A DNA stretch of 64,000 bases from Anaerolineales bacterium. GTDB taxonomy: Bacteria > Chloroflexota > Anaerolineae > Anaerolineales > UBA11579. Location of the stretch: NCBI GenBank assembly GCA_021463845.1, contig JAJTXV010000001.1, positions 186,001 to 250,000 of the forward strand. The letters run 5' to 3'. This document shows, piece after piece, positions 1 through 9,018 of this stretch (the stretch's first letter is position 1; the number at the start of each line of letters is the position of its first letter). The notes under the pieces were generated by a model, which was not told the DNA's origin, made no database searches, and was given only the letters and a program-made list of their open reading frames with translations. A program made the translations under genes and the position numbers.

Positions 1-1331
1 CCCTGGATGCGCTCAACGGACGTGTGCTGGCGCTGGTGGGCGATATGCAGACCGCCCACGCGGCAGGCAACCTGCTGCTGCCGTTTGTTTACTTGGATTC
101 GTTCGCGGCGGGCAATGCGCCCGCGACGCTAACGTGGAATTTTGACACGGCCGCCGCGGCCGGGTTGCGCGGCCCGTTGAGCATGCGCAGCGCGCTGGCG
201 AACGGGTTGGCGCAGCCCGCCCAAGCCGCCCTGGAGCAGAACGGCGCCCACCACACCGCCAGTGTGCTGGCTGCGGCAGGCCTGGGCGCCTTCCGCAGCG
301 CGCTGAGCGCGCCGCAGGCCGCCGAACAGGTATTGGGCGATGCGGCCGCCAGCCCGCTGGAGCTGGCCGCCGCCTACGCCAGCCTGAGCAGCGGCCAGTT
401 GAGCGGGCAGTGGCTGCAGGGCCGCTTGCAGCCCGCCAGCTTGCTGTTCGTCACCGATGAGACCGGCCAAGTGGTGCTTGATTGGAGCCAGCCGCAGTAT
501 GAGGCCCTGGCGAGCGCCGAGCTGGCCTTCTTGATCAGCGATACATTGAGCGATGTCAGCGTGCGCCCGGCCCAGGCGCGCCAGCGCATGCTGGCGCTGG
601 GCCGCCCGGCCGCTTTAGCGCCCGAAGGTGTCTCTGCCGATTGGCAATTAGGTTACACGCCGCAGCGCGTGGTGTTGAGCCTGGGCGCGGCGGATTGGCC
701 GGCCTTGTTCGCCGCCGCGCATGCCAGCCTGCCCATCCGCGATTGGCAGGCGCCGGGCGGCTTGAGTTCAGTCATGGTGTGTGTCCCCTCCGGCCAGCTG
801 CCGGATGAAGATTGCCCGCAGACCCGCCGCGAATACTTCGTCAGCGGCACCGAGCCGCGCTTCGCAGATGCGTTGTACGAGCGCCTGGCGGTGAACTCGC
901 TGAATGGCCGCTTGGCGACCGTGTTCACGCCCGCCGAGTTTGTGCACGAGGAATTATTCGTGCGTGTGCCCGCCGCGCTGCACACCGCCGCCCTGGCGGC
1001 GGGTCTGCCGCTGCCCCCCGAAGACTTTGACAGCGTGCCAGCCTTCCCGGCCGGCAACGCCGTCAGCCTGCTGCAACCTGAGCGCTTCAGCACGGTCAGC
1101 GGTACGCTGACCGTGCGCGGCCAGACGGGTGAGCAGGCCACTGGCTGGGACTTGCAGGTGGGGCAGGGGCTCTATCCGCGCCGCTGGCTGCAGCTGGCCA
1201 GCGGCAGCAGTGCCCAACCGCGGGCGCAGTGGGATACGAGTGGACTCAGTGGGCTGTGGGTGATCCAGCTGCAAGTGTGGGATGAAGACGGCAATGTAAG
1301 CCGTAGTTATACGGTGGTAACTGTTGAATAG
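1..1331 (+). CDS. Penicillin-binding-protein-like (bifunctional PBP C-terminal region), 5' truncated by window edge; transpeptidase motifs degenerate
   Basis: The frame is open upstream of the listed start (LDALNGRVLALVGDM, compare the PBP 'D..tGevLAmvGg' region). LLLPFVYLDSFAAG, SALANGLAQPA and LGYTPQRVVLSLG align with PBP1 landmarks. C-terminal Ig-like tail. Confidence 0.7.
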   Translation, partial: LDALNGRVLALVGDMQTAHAAGNLLLPFVYLDSFAAGNAPATLTWNFDTAAAAGLRGPLSMRSALANGLAQPAQAALEQNGAHHTASVLAAAGLGAFRSALSAPQAAEQVLGDAAASPLELAAAYASLSSGQLSGQWLQGRLQPASLLFVTDETGQVVLDWSQPQYEALASAELAFLISDTLSDVSVRPAQARQRMLALGRPAALAPEGVSADWQLGYTPQRVVLSLGAADWPALFAAAHASLPIRDWQAPGGLSSVMVCVPSGQLPDEDCPQTRREYFVSGTEPRFADALYERLAVNSLNGRLATVFTPAEFVHEELFVRVPAALHTAALAAGLPLPPEDFDSVPAFPAGNAVSLLQPERFSTVSGTLTVRGQTGEQATGWDLQVGQGLYPRRWLQLASGSSAQPRAQWDTSGLSGLWVIQLQVWDEDGNVSRSYTVVTVE

Positions 1332-1350
1332 GGCGAGGCATGCCTCGCCC
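1331..1350. repeat. Perfect palindrome gggcgaggcatgcctcgccc (REP-like)
   Basis: Self-complementary; a second, longer copy lies at 1580-1605. Confidence 0.85.
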
Positions 1351-1385
1351 CTACGCTCGACTTACAAGCATGCGTGCTTCTACGA

Positions 1386-1535
1386 TTTGTCATTCCGAAC
1401 GAGCCGCGTAGCGGCGAGGAGGAATCCGTATGGGCTAGTTGAGACTTGTGCATATCTGGATAAGCGAGTGCTTTTTGCAGATATGCTGGTTTTGCAAGAT
1501 GAATACGGATTCCTCGCTGCGCTCGGAATGACAAA
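1386..1535. repeat. MITE-like inverted repeat with ttgtcattccga / tcggaatgacaa ends
   Basis: Inverted terminal arms (tttgtcattccga...aggaggaatccgta and tacggattcctcgctgcgctcggaatgacaaa); a related arm occurs at ~16614. Confidence 0.75.
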
Positions 1536-1579
1536 GCTGTGTTAGTAGTGACGATGCGCGGTGCTGTAGGAGAATAATC

Positions 1580-1605
1580 TAGGGGCGAGGCATGCCTCGC
1601 CCCTA
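1580..1605. repeat. Perfect 26-nt palindrome taggggcgaggcatgcctcgccccta
   Basis: Self-complementary; same family as 1331-1350. Confidence 0.88.
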
Positions 1606-1622
1606 CCTAGATTGCCTGAACC

Positions 1623-3620
1623 CTAGCCCGCCATTTCTTCTTGCTTCTTGAACTGGCTCATGTACAGGTCGTAATAGAAGCCCTTTTTCTCGAGCAGCTC
1701 GGCGTGTTTGCCGCGCTCGATGATCTCACCGGCTTTGAGCACCAGAATGACATCCGCGTTACGGATGGTGCTGAGGCGGTGGGCGATCACAAAGCTGGTG
1801 CGGCCGGCCAACAGCTTCTCCAGCGCACTCTGGATCAGGCGCTCGGTGCGGGTGTCCACGCTGCTGGTGGCCTCGTCCAGGATGAGGATGCGCGGGTCGG
1901 CAAGGGCCGCCCGGGCGATGGCTAGCAGCTGGCGCTGACCCTGGCTCAGGCCGGAGCCGCGCTCGCCCAACACGGTGTTGTACTTCTCCGGCAGGCGCTC
2001 GATGAAGCTGTCGGCATGCGCCAGCTTGGCGGCCGCAACCACTTCCTCATCCGTAGCCTGCGGGCGGCCAAAGCGGATGTTCTCCATGACCGTGGTGCTG
2101 AACAAGAAGGTGTCTTGCAGCACTATGCCGATCTGCTGGCGAAGCGACTCCTGCGTGACCTCGCGCACATCCGTACCGTCGATCTTGACCGAACCGCCGG
2201 TGACATCATAAAAGCGCGGGATCAGATTGATGATGGTGGTCTTGCCCGCCCCGGTCGGCCCAACGATGGCCACGGTCTGGCCCGGGTTGGCGTAGAAATT
2301 CACATTGCGCAGCACTGGCTCGCCAGCCTTGTACTCGGCGCTGACGTTGTCCAGCTCGACCTTGCCCTCGATCGCGCCCATGATCTGAGCGTTGGGCTTG
2401 TCTTGGATGCTTGGCACCACATCTAGCAGGCCAAAGATGCGCTCGGCGCCGGCCACGGCGCTCTGGATGTTGCCCCACAGCACGGCGATCTGCTGGATGG
2501 GCTGGTTGAAGCGCTGCACATAGCCCAGGAAGGTGATCACAAGGCCGATGGAAACCGCCGTGCCGCCCAACGACGAGCCGTTGAGCAGCGCCAAGCCGCC
2601 GGCCACCGTCACGATCGCCAGCGCGAGATAGCTCAGCGCTTCCAGCACCGGCGCCAGCGCCGAGGTGAAGGCTACAGCGCGCACGTTGGCGTCACGGTTG
2701 GCGGCGTTGGTGGCGCGGAAATGCTCGATGTTCTCCTCGGCGCGGTTGAAGGCTTGCGACTCGCGCACCGCCGAGATGCTTTCCTGCAGGTTGGCGTTGA
2801 CCGAGCCCATCTCCACCCGCGTCTTGCGGAAGGCTTTGCGGGCCTGTTCCGAGAACCAGATGGTGGCCACCGCCATCAGCGGTGCGATCGCCATGCTGAG
2901 CAGGGCGAAGGTGACGTTCTTGGTGAGCATGTTGTAGGCGATCCACACCAGCAGCAGGATGCCGCTGACCACGTTCACCAACGCAAAGCTCATTGCCTGC
3001 TGGATGGTGTCGCTGTCGTTGGTGATGCGGCTCATCAGGTCGCCTACTTCGTTCTCGGCGTAATAGCCAACCGGCAGGCTGTGCATGTGGCTGAACAGCT
3101 GGGCGCGCACGTCGCGCAGCACATGCTGGCCAGCCCAGCTCATTGAAAAGAAGGTCAGGCCAGTGAGGAAGGAGCCGATCATGAACAGCACGATCAGAAT
3201 AGCGATGAGCTGGCCCAGGCCCGCCACGCGCTCAGCGTTGGTCAGGTTGGCGGGGTCAGCAGGCAGCTCAAAATTGGCCAAGGTGAAGGCGCCCTTGATG
3301 ATGCGCTGGGTCGTGGTGGCCGACTCCACACCGCTGGCCAGCCAGCAGTTGCTCTGCGCCGCCTGGCTGGCATCGCCAGCCAGGGGCGATGCCTCGCCGC
3401 CGAAGCTGGCCGCCGCCGCGGGGGTCAGATAACAGTCAACGATCTGGCCGGTCAGTTCCGGCGTGGTGACCTGGGCCCAGGTGGCGATGATGACAAAGGT
3501 GCCAGCCAGCAGCAGGGCATACCAGAAGGGTTTGAAATAGGCGGCCAGGCGGCCCAGCGTCTCGCTGGTCCGTTTGGGCTTCAGGGCTTCCTGATCAAGT
3601 AATGCGCGGGTATTGAACAT
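1623..3620 (-). CDS. ABC transporter, fused permease/ATPase (heterodimeric exporter subunit)
   Basis: Walker A GPTGAGKTT, signature LSQGQRQ, Walker B ILILDEATSSVDT, H-loop IAHRLST. Confidence 0.93.
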   Translation of the reverse strand: MFNTRALLDQEALKPKRTSETLGRLAAYFKPFWYALLLAGTFVIIATWAQVTTPELTGQIVDCYLTPAAAASFGGEASPLAGDASQAAQSNCWLASGVESATTTQRIIKGAFTLANFELPADPANLTNAERVAGLGQLIAILIVLFMIGSFLTGLTFFSMSWAGQHVLRDVRAQLFSHMHSLPVGYYAENEVGDLMSRITNDSDTIQQAMSFALVNVVSGILLLVWIAYNMLTKNVTFALLSMAIAPLMAVATIWFSEQARKAFRKTRVEMGSVNANLQESISAVRESQAFNRAEENIEHFRATNAANRDANVRAVAFTSALAPVLEALSYLALAIVTVAGGLALLNGSSLGGTAVSIGLVITFLGYVQRFNQPIQQIAVLWGNIQSAVAGAERIFGLLDVVPSIQDKPNAQIMGAIEGKVELDNVSAEYKAGEPVLRNVNFYANPGQTVAIVGPTGAGKTTIINLIPRFYDVTGGSVKIDGTDVREVTQESLRQQIGIVLQDTFLFSTTVMENIRFGRPQATDEEVVAAAKLAHADSFIERLPEKYNTVLGERGSGLSQGQRQLLAIARAALADPRILILDEATSSVDTRTERLIQSALEKLLAGRTSFVIAHRLSTIRNADVILVLKAGEIIERGKHAELLEKKGFYYDLYMSQFKKQEEMAG

Positions 3621-3637
3621 GCGGTGTTCTCCTGCAG

Positions 3638-5665
3638 CTAGGCTGCGCTCTGCCCAGGCTTTTCGGCCTGGTCGCCTACCAGCTGCGAGTTGTAGATGTC
3701 AGCGTAGATCTCGTTCTCTTCCAGCAGCTGGGCGTGCTTACCGCTGGCCACGATCTTGCCTTTGTCGAGCACCAGGATCTGGTCGGCATTGATCACGGTG
3801 CTGATGCGCTGGGCGATCACGAAGGACGTGCGGCCCAGCATCAGCTGGTCGAGGGCGGCCTGGATCTGGCTCTCGGTCTGCAAGTCTACACTGGAGGTCG
3901 AGTCATCCAGGATCAGGATGCGCGGGTTGAGCAGCAAGGCCCGCGCGATCGCAATGCGCTGCTTCTGGCCGCCACTCAGCGTAGTGCCGCGCTCGCCCAC
4001 CGGGGTTTCGTACCCCTGCGGGAAGGACATGATGAACTCGTGGGCCGCGGCGGCTTTGGCCGCCGCTTCCACTTCGGCCTGGGTGGCCTCGGGCTTGCCG
4101 AAGGCAATGTTGTCGCGGATGTTGCCGCTGAACAAGGTCGTCTCTTGCAGCACGATGCCGATCTGGCTGCGCAGCGACTCGAGGGTCACATCGCGCAGGT
4201 CGTGCCCGTCCACGGTCACGCGGCCCTCGGAGGGATCGTAGAAGCGCGGGATGAGATTGATGATCGTGGTCTTGCCGGAGCCAGTTGCGCCCAGCAGGGC
4301 TACGGTCTGGCCGGGCTCGGCCGAAAAGCTGACATTGTCGAGCACGGGGTCGCCGCCGCCGAAGTAGCGGAAGGTCACATCTTCAAAGCGCACCTCGCCC
4401 TTGACTGGCGGCAGGGCCAACGCGCCAGGCTTGTCGGTCACGTCTGACTTGGCGTCCAGGATCTCGAAGATGCGCCCGGCTGAGGCCATGGCCTGGCCGA
4501 ACTGGCTGATGATGAAACCAAACTGGGCCAGCGGGATGAAGAGATAGATCAGGTACAGACTGAATTCCTGCCATTCACCCAGGCTGAGCGTGCCAGCGAT
4601 GATCTGCTGGCCGCCGGCGTTGAGCGTGGTGGCCTGGCCCAGGTTGGCGACCAGGAAGATGAGCGGGAACAAGAAGGTGAAGATGCGGGCGATGCGAATC
4701 TGCTCGTTCATTAGCGTGTTGACCGATTCGCCAAACTTGCGCTGCTCGCTCTTCTCGCGCGTGAAGGCCTTGACCACTTTGATGCCGGCCAGGTTCTCTT
4801 GCAGAATGGTGTTGAGGGCCGCCAGGCGTATCTGCAGTCTCATGAACAGCGGCTGGCTGATGCTGCCAAAGATGAAGAACAACGCCAGCGCCACCGGCAG
4901 GATCCACAGCGTGACCAGAGCCAGCTGCACATTGGTGGTGAACAGAATAATGAGCGTGGCGCTCAACAGCACCAGCGCGCTGACCAGTTGCACCAGGCCT
5001 TGACCCAGGAACAGGCGCACTTTTTCCACATCGTCCGTGGCGCGGATCATCAGCTGGCCGGTCTGGTTCTGGTCATGGTATGAAAATGACAGCCGCTGGA
5101 TCTTGGCGTACAGCTCATTGCGCATGTCGAACGACACGCTCTGCGAGTTACGCTCAGCCCAGTAGGATTGCAAAAAGGCGAACAGGCCGCGCAGCACGGC
5201 GAACACCACAATGAAAATGCCGGCCCGCACCAGCAGCTCGGGCGCGGCGGTTTGGTCTGCGGTCAGCTGGGTCACCAGCTGCTCCTGGGTCGTGCCCGGC
5301 GCGTAGTTGAGAAACTCCAGAATGCGCGGCAAGGCCTGCGCCATGAATGCAGTGGGGATGCTCTGCAAACTTTCCAGCACCTGGGTGGCGATGACGCCCT
5401 GGGTGACCGCATCGATCATGTTGCGGATCAGGCGCGGCACCGCCAGCTGCGCCAGCGTGGCCACCAGTAGGAAGATGTAGGGCAGGGCGGCTTCCCACTT
5501 GTAGCGGAACAAATAGCGCACTGCGCGCGGAAACACGCCTTTGGGTAGTCGGGGGCGGTTGGCGGCGCCAGCCGCCCGCTTTGAACGCTCCCGACCCTGG
5601 GTTTGGGTTGCTTGCACTAGGTTGTCCTTTCTGTTGCTACCGGTAAGAAGCGCTTCCATATTCAT
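3638..5665 (-). CDS. ABC transporter, fused permease/ATPase (partner subunit with degenerate catalytic residues)
   Basis: Walker A GATGSGKTT, signature LSGGQKQR, Walker B ILILDDSTSSVD, H-loop position IAQRIST; adjacent to 1623-3620. Confidence 0.93.
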   Translation of the reverse strand: MNMEALLTGSNRKDNLVQATQTQGRERSKRAAGAANRPRLPKGVFPRAVRYLFRYKWEAALPYIFLLVATLAQLAVPRLIRNMIDAVTQGVIATQVLESLQSIPTAFMAQALPRILEFLNYAPGTTQEQLVTQLTADQTAAPELLVRAGIFIVVFAVLRGLFAFLQSYWAERNSQSVSFDMRNELYAKIQRLSFSYHDQNQTGQLMIRATDDVEKVRLFLGQGLVQLVSALVLLSATLIILFTTNVQLALVTLWILPVALALFFIFGSISQPLFMRLQIRLAALNTILQENLAGIKVVKAFTREKSEQRKFGESVNTLMNEQIRIARIFTFLFPLIFLVANLGQATTLNAGGQQIIAGTLSLGEWQEFSLYLIYLFIPLAQFGFIISQFGQAMASAGRIFEILDAKSDVTDKPGALALPPVKGEVRFEDVTFRYFGGGDPVLDNVSFSAEPGQTVALLGATGSGKTTIINLIPRFYDPSEGRVTVDGHDLRDVTLESLRSQIGIVLQETTLFSGNIRDNIAFGKPEATQAEVEAAAKAAAAHEFIMSFPQGYETPVGERGTTLSGGQKQRIAIARALLLNPRILILDDSTSSVDLQTESQIQAALDQLMLGRTSFVIAQRISTVINADQILVLDKGKIVASGKHAQLLEENEIYADIYNSQLVGDQAEKPGQSAA

Positions 5666-5778
5666 AAGCCGTTAAGGCTTCTGAAATACAAAAGCGGATA
5701 AGTGTAACGATGTCCTGCTAAACGTCAAGGAACAAAATGCGCATCGCAGGCGTTAGTAAAAGTGATAGGAGGTAACTT

Positions 5779-6189
5779 ATGAAAACCATGCTTACTTTGA
5801 TGCTTTTGGGCGCCGTGGCGCTGTCTGCTTGCGCCAGCGTTCCCCAATCCCCGGAACTGGGTGGTGGCGCCTGGGTGCTAACCAGCTTGGATGGCAATAC
5901 CCAGGTGGGCAGCGCCGCCGGGGGCAACGACATCACCTTGCAGTTTGGCGAGGATGGCCGCGCCGGCGGCAGCGGTGGCTGCAACCAGTATGGCGCTGGC
6001 TACACCGTATCTGGCAACATGCTGACCTTTGAACAGCCGGTATCGACCCTGATGTACTGCGAACCCGAACTGACCATGCAGAACGAAGCCGCCTATCTGC
6101 AAGCCCTCACTATGGTGGGCGAGTGGCAGATCAGTGGCAGCACGCTGACCCTGACAGGTGGCGGACACACCCTGGTCTTCACCCGCTAG
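5779..6189 (+). CDS. META/HslJ-type lipoprotein
   Basis: Lipobox LSAC; GGCNQYGAGYTVSGNMLTF...MYCEPE matches the META domain pattern. Confidence 0.8.
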   Translation: MKTMLTLMLLGAVALSACASVPQSPELGGGAWVLTSLDGNTQVGSAAGGNDITLQFGEDGRAGGSGGCNQYGAGYTVSGNMLTFEQPVSTLMYCEPELTMQNEAAYLQALTMVGEWQISGSTLTLTGGGHTLVFTR

Positions 6190-6200
6190 CTGATCGGCAA

Positions 6201-6233
6201 ACAAAAGAGGCGCACATTGTGCGCCTCTTTTGT
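6201..6233. terminator. Rho-independent bidirectional terminator
   Basis: acaaaagaggcgcacattgtgcgcctcttttgt. Confidence 0.85.
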
Positions 6234-6251
6234 TGCTTTGCAGCTCTCAGT

Positions 6252-6836
6252 CTAGGGGACGGAGTTGAACAAGCGCTCGCAGGCCGTGTTGGGGGACTCA
6301 GGGGAGGCGCCAACAACACCCTGCTGCAATAGACGCAGGTTGACGAAGGCGTCACCCACCATCACATAGCGCAGATAGCGCCCATATTCATCTGTATCCG
6401 CTTCATCACGTACCAGGATCACCTGTTGGTTCTCGATCAGGGCGCGGTTGGCTTCCAAGGCTTGCGGGCTGTCGCCATCGTCAATGCCAATGTAGCGCAC
6501 GCCGTAATCTTTGCCGTCCACGCGCACCACAATGCTGTCACCGGTGTAGATCTCCACCACGGTGCCCACCGAGCGGTCAGTGCCCAGGGGCACGCAGCTG
6601 GCTTCGGCGGGCAGGCCGGGGATGCTTTCAGCGGTCGGCAGCAGGGAGCCGGGATCGCTGGTCTGAGCCGGGGCTTCTTCGGCAGGCGCTTCGGTGGCAT
6701 CCGCAGGGGCGGGAGCCTGCTGGGTCAGCAGGGCCGCCACGGCGGTTTGTACGGCGGTATCGTCAGTGCTGGGCGCCGAGGGGGCGCAGGCGGCCAGCAG
6801 CATCGTGATCAGGGTTATTGCAAGGACTTTTTTCAT
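6252..6836 (-). CDS. Lipoprotein with staphylococcal-nuclease-like (SNase) domain
   Basis: Lipobox LAAC; GTVVEIYTGDSIVVRVDGKDYGVRYIGID...TDEYGRYLRYVMVGDAFVNLRLLQQG. Confidence 0.75.
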   Translation of the reverse strand: MKKVLAITLITMLLAACAPSAPSTDDTAVQTAVAALLTQQAPAPADATEAPAEEAPAQTSDPGSLLPTAESIPGLPAEASCVPLGTDRSVGTVVEIYTGDSIVVRVDGKDYGVRYIGIDDGDSPQALEANRALIENQQVILVRDEADTDEYGRYLRYVMVGDAFVNLRLLQQGVVGASPESPNTACERLFNSVP

Positions 6837-6884
6837 AACACCTCTCTTGAGCCAGAAGTATAGCGGCTCTAGTTTGGAGCGGCA

Positions 6885-7421
6885 TTAATCTTCGGGTGCG
6901 TAGGGAGCCTTGCCATGCTGGTCACCCACATAGCTGGCCAAACCGGTGTGCCCCAGCATCTGGCGGATGCCCTGGCTCTCGCCCAGGTGATACCAGTAAT
7001 GGTGACGCACCCGCAGCAAGTAGGAGCCGATGCTCTCGCGGTACTCGGTGCCGTCTTCCTGGGTCAAATGCTTGATGAGCTTCTTGCTGGTAAGCGTATC
7101 CAGCCATGCGTCGCTGGCGGCCGTGATCGCTTTCCACGCCTTCCAGGCATACGCCAGGGTAGGCGTGCTGGCCGGCGCGCCGTTGGCCTGCTCGCGCACT
7201 TCGGGCACCAGCAGGATGCCCTGGGCGCGGGTGAGCCAATATAACTGCTCGTGCCAGGCCATATGGGCGATGATCCAGCTGATGCTGTTCATTGGCCCGA
7301 GGCGTTTTTGGGCATCCGCTTCGGAGAGATTCTTGAGCCCGCGCTGGAACTCCTTGCGGGTAAAGCGTAGTTGTTCTACCAGTGGATGAGCCATGAGCGC
7401 AGTATACAAAAAAGAGCGCAC
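6885..7421 (-). CDS. DinB-family protein
   Basis: FTRKEFQRGLKNLSEADAQKRLGPMNSISWIIAHMAWHEQLYWL and C-terminal HHYWYHLGESQGIRQMLGH. Confidence 0.8.
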   Translation of the reverse strand: MRSFLYTALMAHPLVEQLRFTRKEFQRGLKNLSEADAQKRLGPMNSISWIIAHMAWHEQLYWLTRAQGILLVPEVREQANGAPASTPTLAYAWKAWKAITAASDAWLDTLTSKKLIKHLTQEDGTEYRESIGSYLLRVRHHYWYHLGESQGIRQMLGHTGLASYVGDQHGKAPYAPED

Positions 7422-7440
7422 CAGCGGTGCGCTCTTTTTT
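7408..7440. terminator. Rho-independent terminator
   Basis: aaaaaagagcgcaccagcggtgcgctctttttt. Confidence 0.8.
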
Positions 7441-7462
7441 GCTTTGTGTCATTGCGAGGATC

Positions 7463-7492
7463 CTGAAAGTTGCATGAATATGCAACTTTCAG
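7463..7492. repeat. Perfect 13-bp hairpin ctgaaagttgcat-gaat-atgcaactttcag inside a tcattgcgag...cgaagcaatct repeat
   Basis: Self-complementary arms with a 4-nt loop. Confidence 0.8.
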
Positions 7493-7518
7493 CCCGAAGC
7501 AATCTCCAAGCTCGCGGG

Positions 7519-9018
7519 CTACGCCTCTCGCGGGATCTCGCAACACAGCACCAACTGCCGCGCCGCCTTGACCTCATCCATGCGGCCGTACTTGGTGGTG
7601 TGCGGCGCCTGCTGCAGTAGCTCAGGCGTGGTGTGAGCTTCCTCGGCGATCTTGAGCATGGCGTCCACAAAGGCGTCTAGCACTTCCTTGCTCTCGGTTT
7701 CGGTTGGCTCGATCATCAACGCTTCACGCACGATCAGCGGGAAGTAGTTGGTGGGCGGGTGGAAGCCAAAGTCCATCAAACGCTTGGCAATGTCCAGCGC
7801 GTGCACATCGGGCGCGTCGGCCCAGCGGCCTTCCAGCACCACTTCGTGCATGCACACCCGGTCGTAGGGCACCTTGTATGCGCCTTGCAGCTTGACGCGC
7901 AGGTAGTTGCCGTTCAGCACGGCGTGCTCGGCCACCGAACGCAGACCCTCGGCGCCCTGCATCAGGATGTAGGTGAAGGCGCGCACGTGCATACCGAACT
8001 GGCCGTGGAACGCCTTCAGGCGCCCGATGCTCTTGGGCGGCTGGTGCCAGCCGTACACCGGCCCCATCTCTTCGCTGCCTTCCTCCTCGATGCCTACGAT
8101 GGGGCCAGGCAGGAAGTCGGCCAGGTGGGCGGCCACGCCCACAGGGCCGGAGCCCGGGCCGCCGCCGCCGTGCGGCGTGGTGAAGGTCTTGTGCAGGTTG
8201 TAGTGCAGCACATCCACGCCCAGGTCACCCGGGCGGGCAATGCCCAGGAGGGCGTTCATGTTGGCGCCGTCGCCATACACCAGGCCGCCGGCGGCATGCA
8301 CCGCTTCGATGGCCTCCTGTACCTGTTCTTCGAACAGGCCCAGGGTGTTGGGATTGGTCAGCATCAGCGCCGCCAGGGTCTCGTCACATTCGGCTTTGAG
8401 CGCTTCGAGGTCCAGGTTGCCGCGTGCATCCGAAGGGATCTCGACCACGCGGTAGCCGGACATGGCGCTGGTGGCCGGGTTGGTGCCGTGAGCCGAGTCA
8501 GGGATCAATACTTTGTTGCGCTTGCTGTCGCCGCGGCTGGCGTGGTAGGCCTTGATCATCAGCACGCCGGCCAGTTCGCCGTGGGCGCCGGCGGCGGGCT
8601 GCAGCGAGACGGCCGCAAAGCCGCCGATCTCCTTGAGCCATTCCTGCAGGTGATACATCACCGCCAGGCTGCCCTGCATCATCTCGGCGGGCTGCAAGGG
8701 GTGGGCGTGCGCAAAGCCGCCCAGGCGCGCGGTTTCCTCGTTGATGATCGGGTTGTACTTCATGGTGCACGAGCCCAGCGGGTAGAAGCCGGTCAGGATG
8801 CTGTGGTTGAGTTGCGATAGGCGCGTCAGGTGGCGCAGCGCTTCCAGTTCGCCTAGCTCCGGCAGCGGCAGGTTGTCGCGCACCAAGCCCTTAGGCAACT
8901 CGGCCAGCGGTACATCCGGAACAGGCATCTGCACGCCGGTGCGGCCAGGTGCGCCCAGGTCGTAGATCAGTGGCTCAGGCATGCGCCACCTCCGCCAGGG
9001 TCTCAACAAGGTAGTCAA
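7519..9018 (-). CDS. gcvPB: Glycine dehydrogenase (decarboxylating) subunit 2
   Basis: NLHKTFTTPHGGGGPGSGPVGV PLP-lysine region; GSCTMKYNP; adjacent gcvPA. Confidence 0.95.
   Translation of the reverse strand: MTTLLRPWRRWRMPEPLIYDLGAPGRTGVQMPVPDVPLAELPKGLVRDNLPLPELGELEALRHLTRLSQLNHSILTGFYPLGSCTMKYNPIINEETARLGGFAHAHPLQPAEMMQGSLAVMYHLQEWLKEIGGFAAVSLQPAAGAHGELAGVLMIKAYHASRGDSKRNKVLIPDSAHGTNPATSAMSGYRVVEIPSDARGNLDLEALKAECDETLAALMLTNPNTLGLFEEQVQEAIEAVHAAGGLVYGDGANMNALLGIARPGDLGVDVLHYNLHKTFTTPHGGGGPGSGPVGVAAHLADFLPGPIVGIEEEGSEEMGPVYGWHQPPKSIGRLKAFHGQFGMHVRAFTYILMQGAEGLRSVAEHAVLNGNYLRVKLQGAYKVPYDRVCMHEVVLEGRWADAPDVHALDIAKRLMDFGFHPPTNYFPLIVREALMIEPTETESKEVLDAFVDAMLKIAEEAHTTPELLQQAPHTTKYGRMDEVKAARQLVLCCEIPREA

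Noticed and set aside
7759-8820. 353-aa ORF antisense to gcvPB
   Set aside because: Lies fully inside a confidently assigned conserved gene; His/Gln/Arg-rich shadow ORF.
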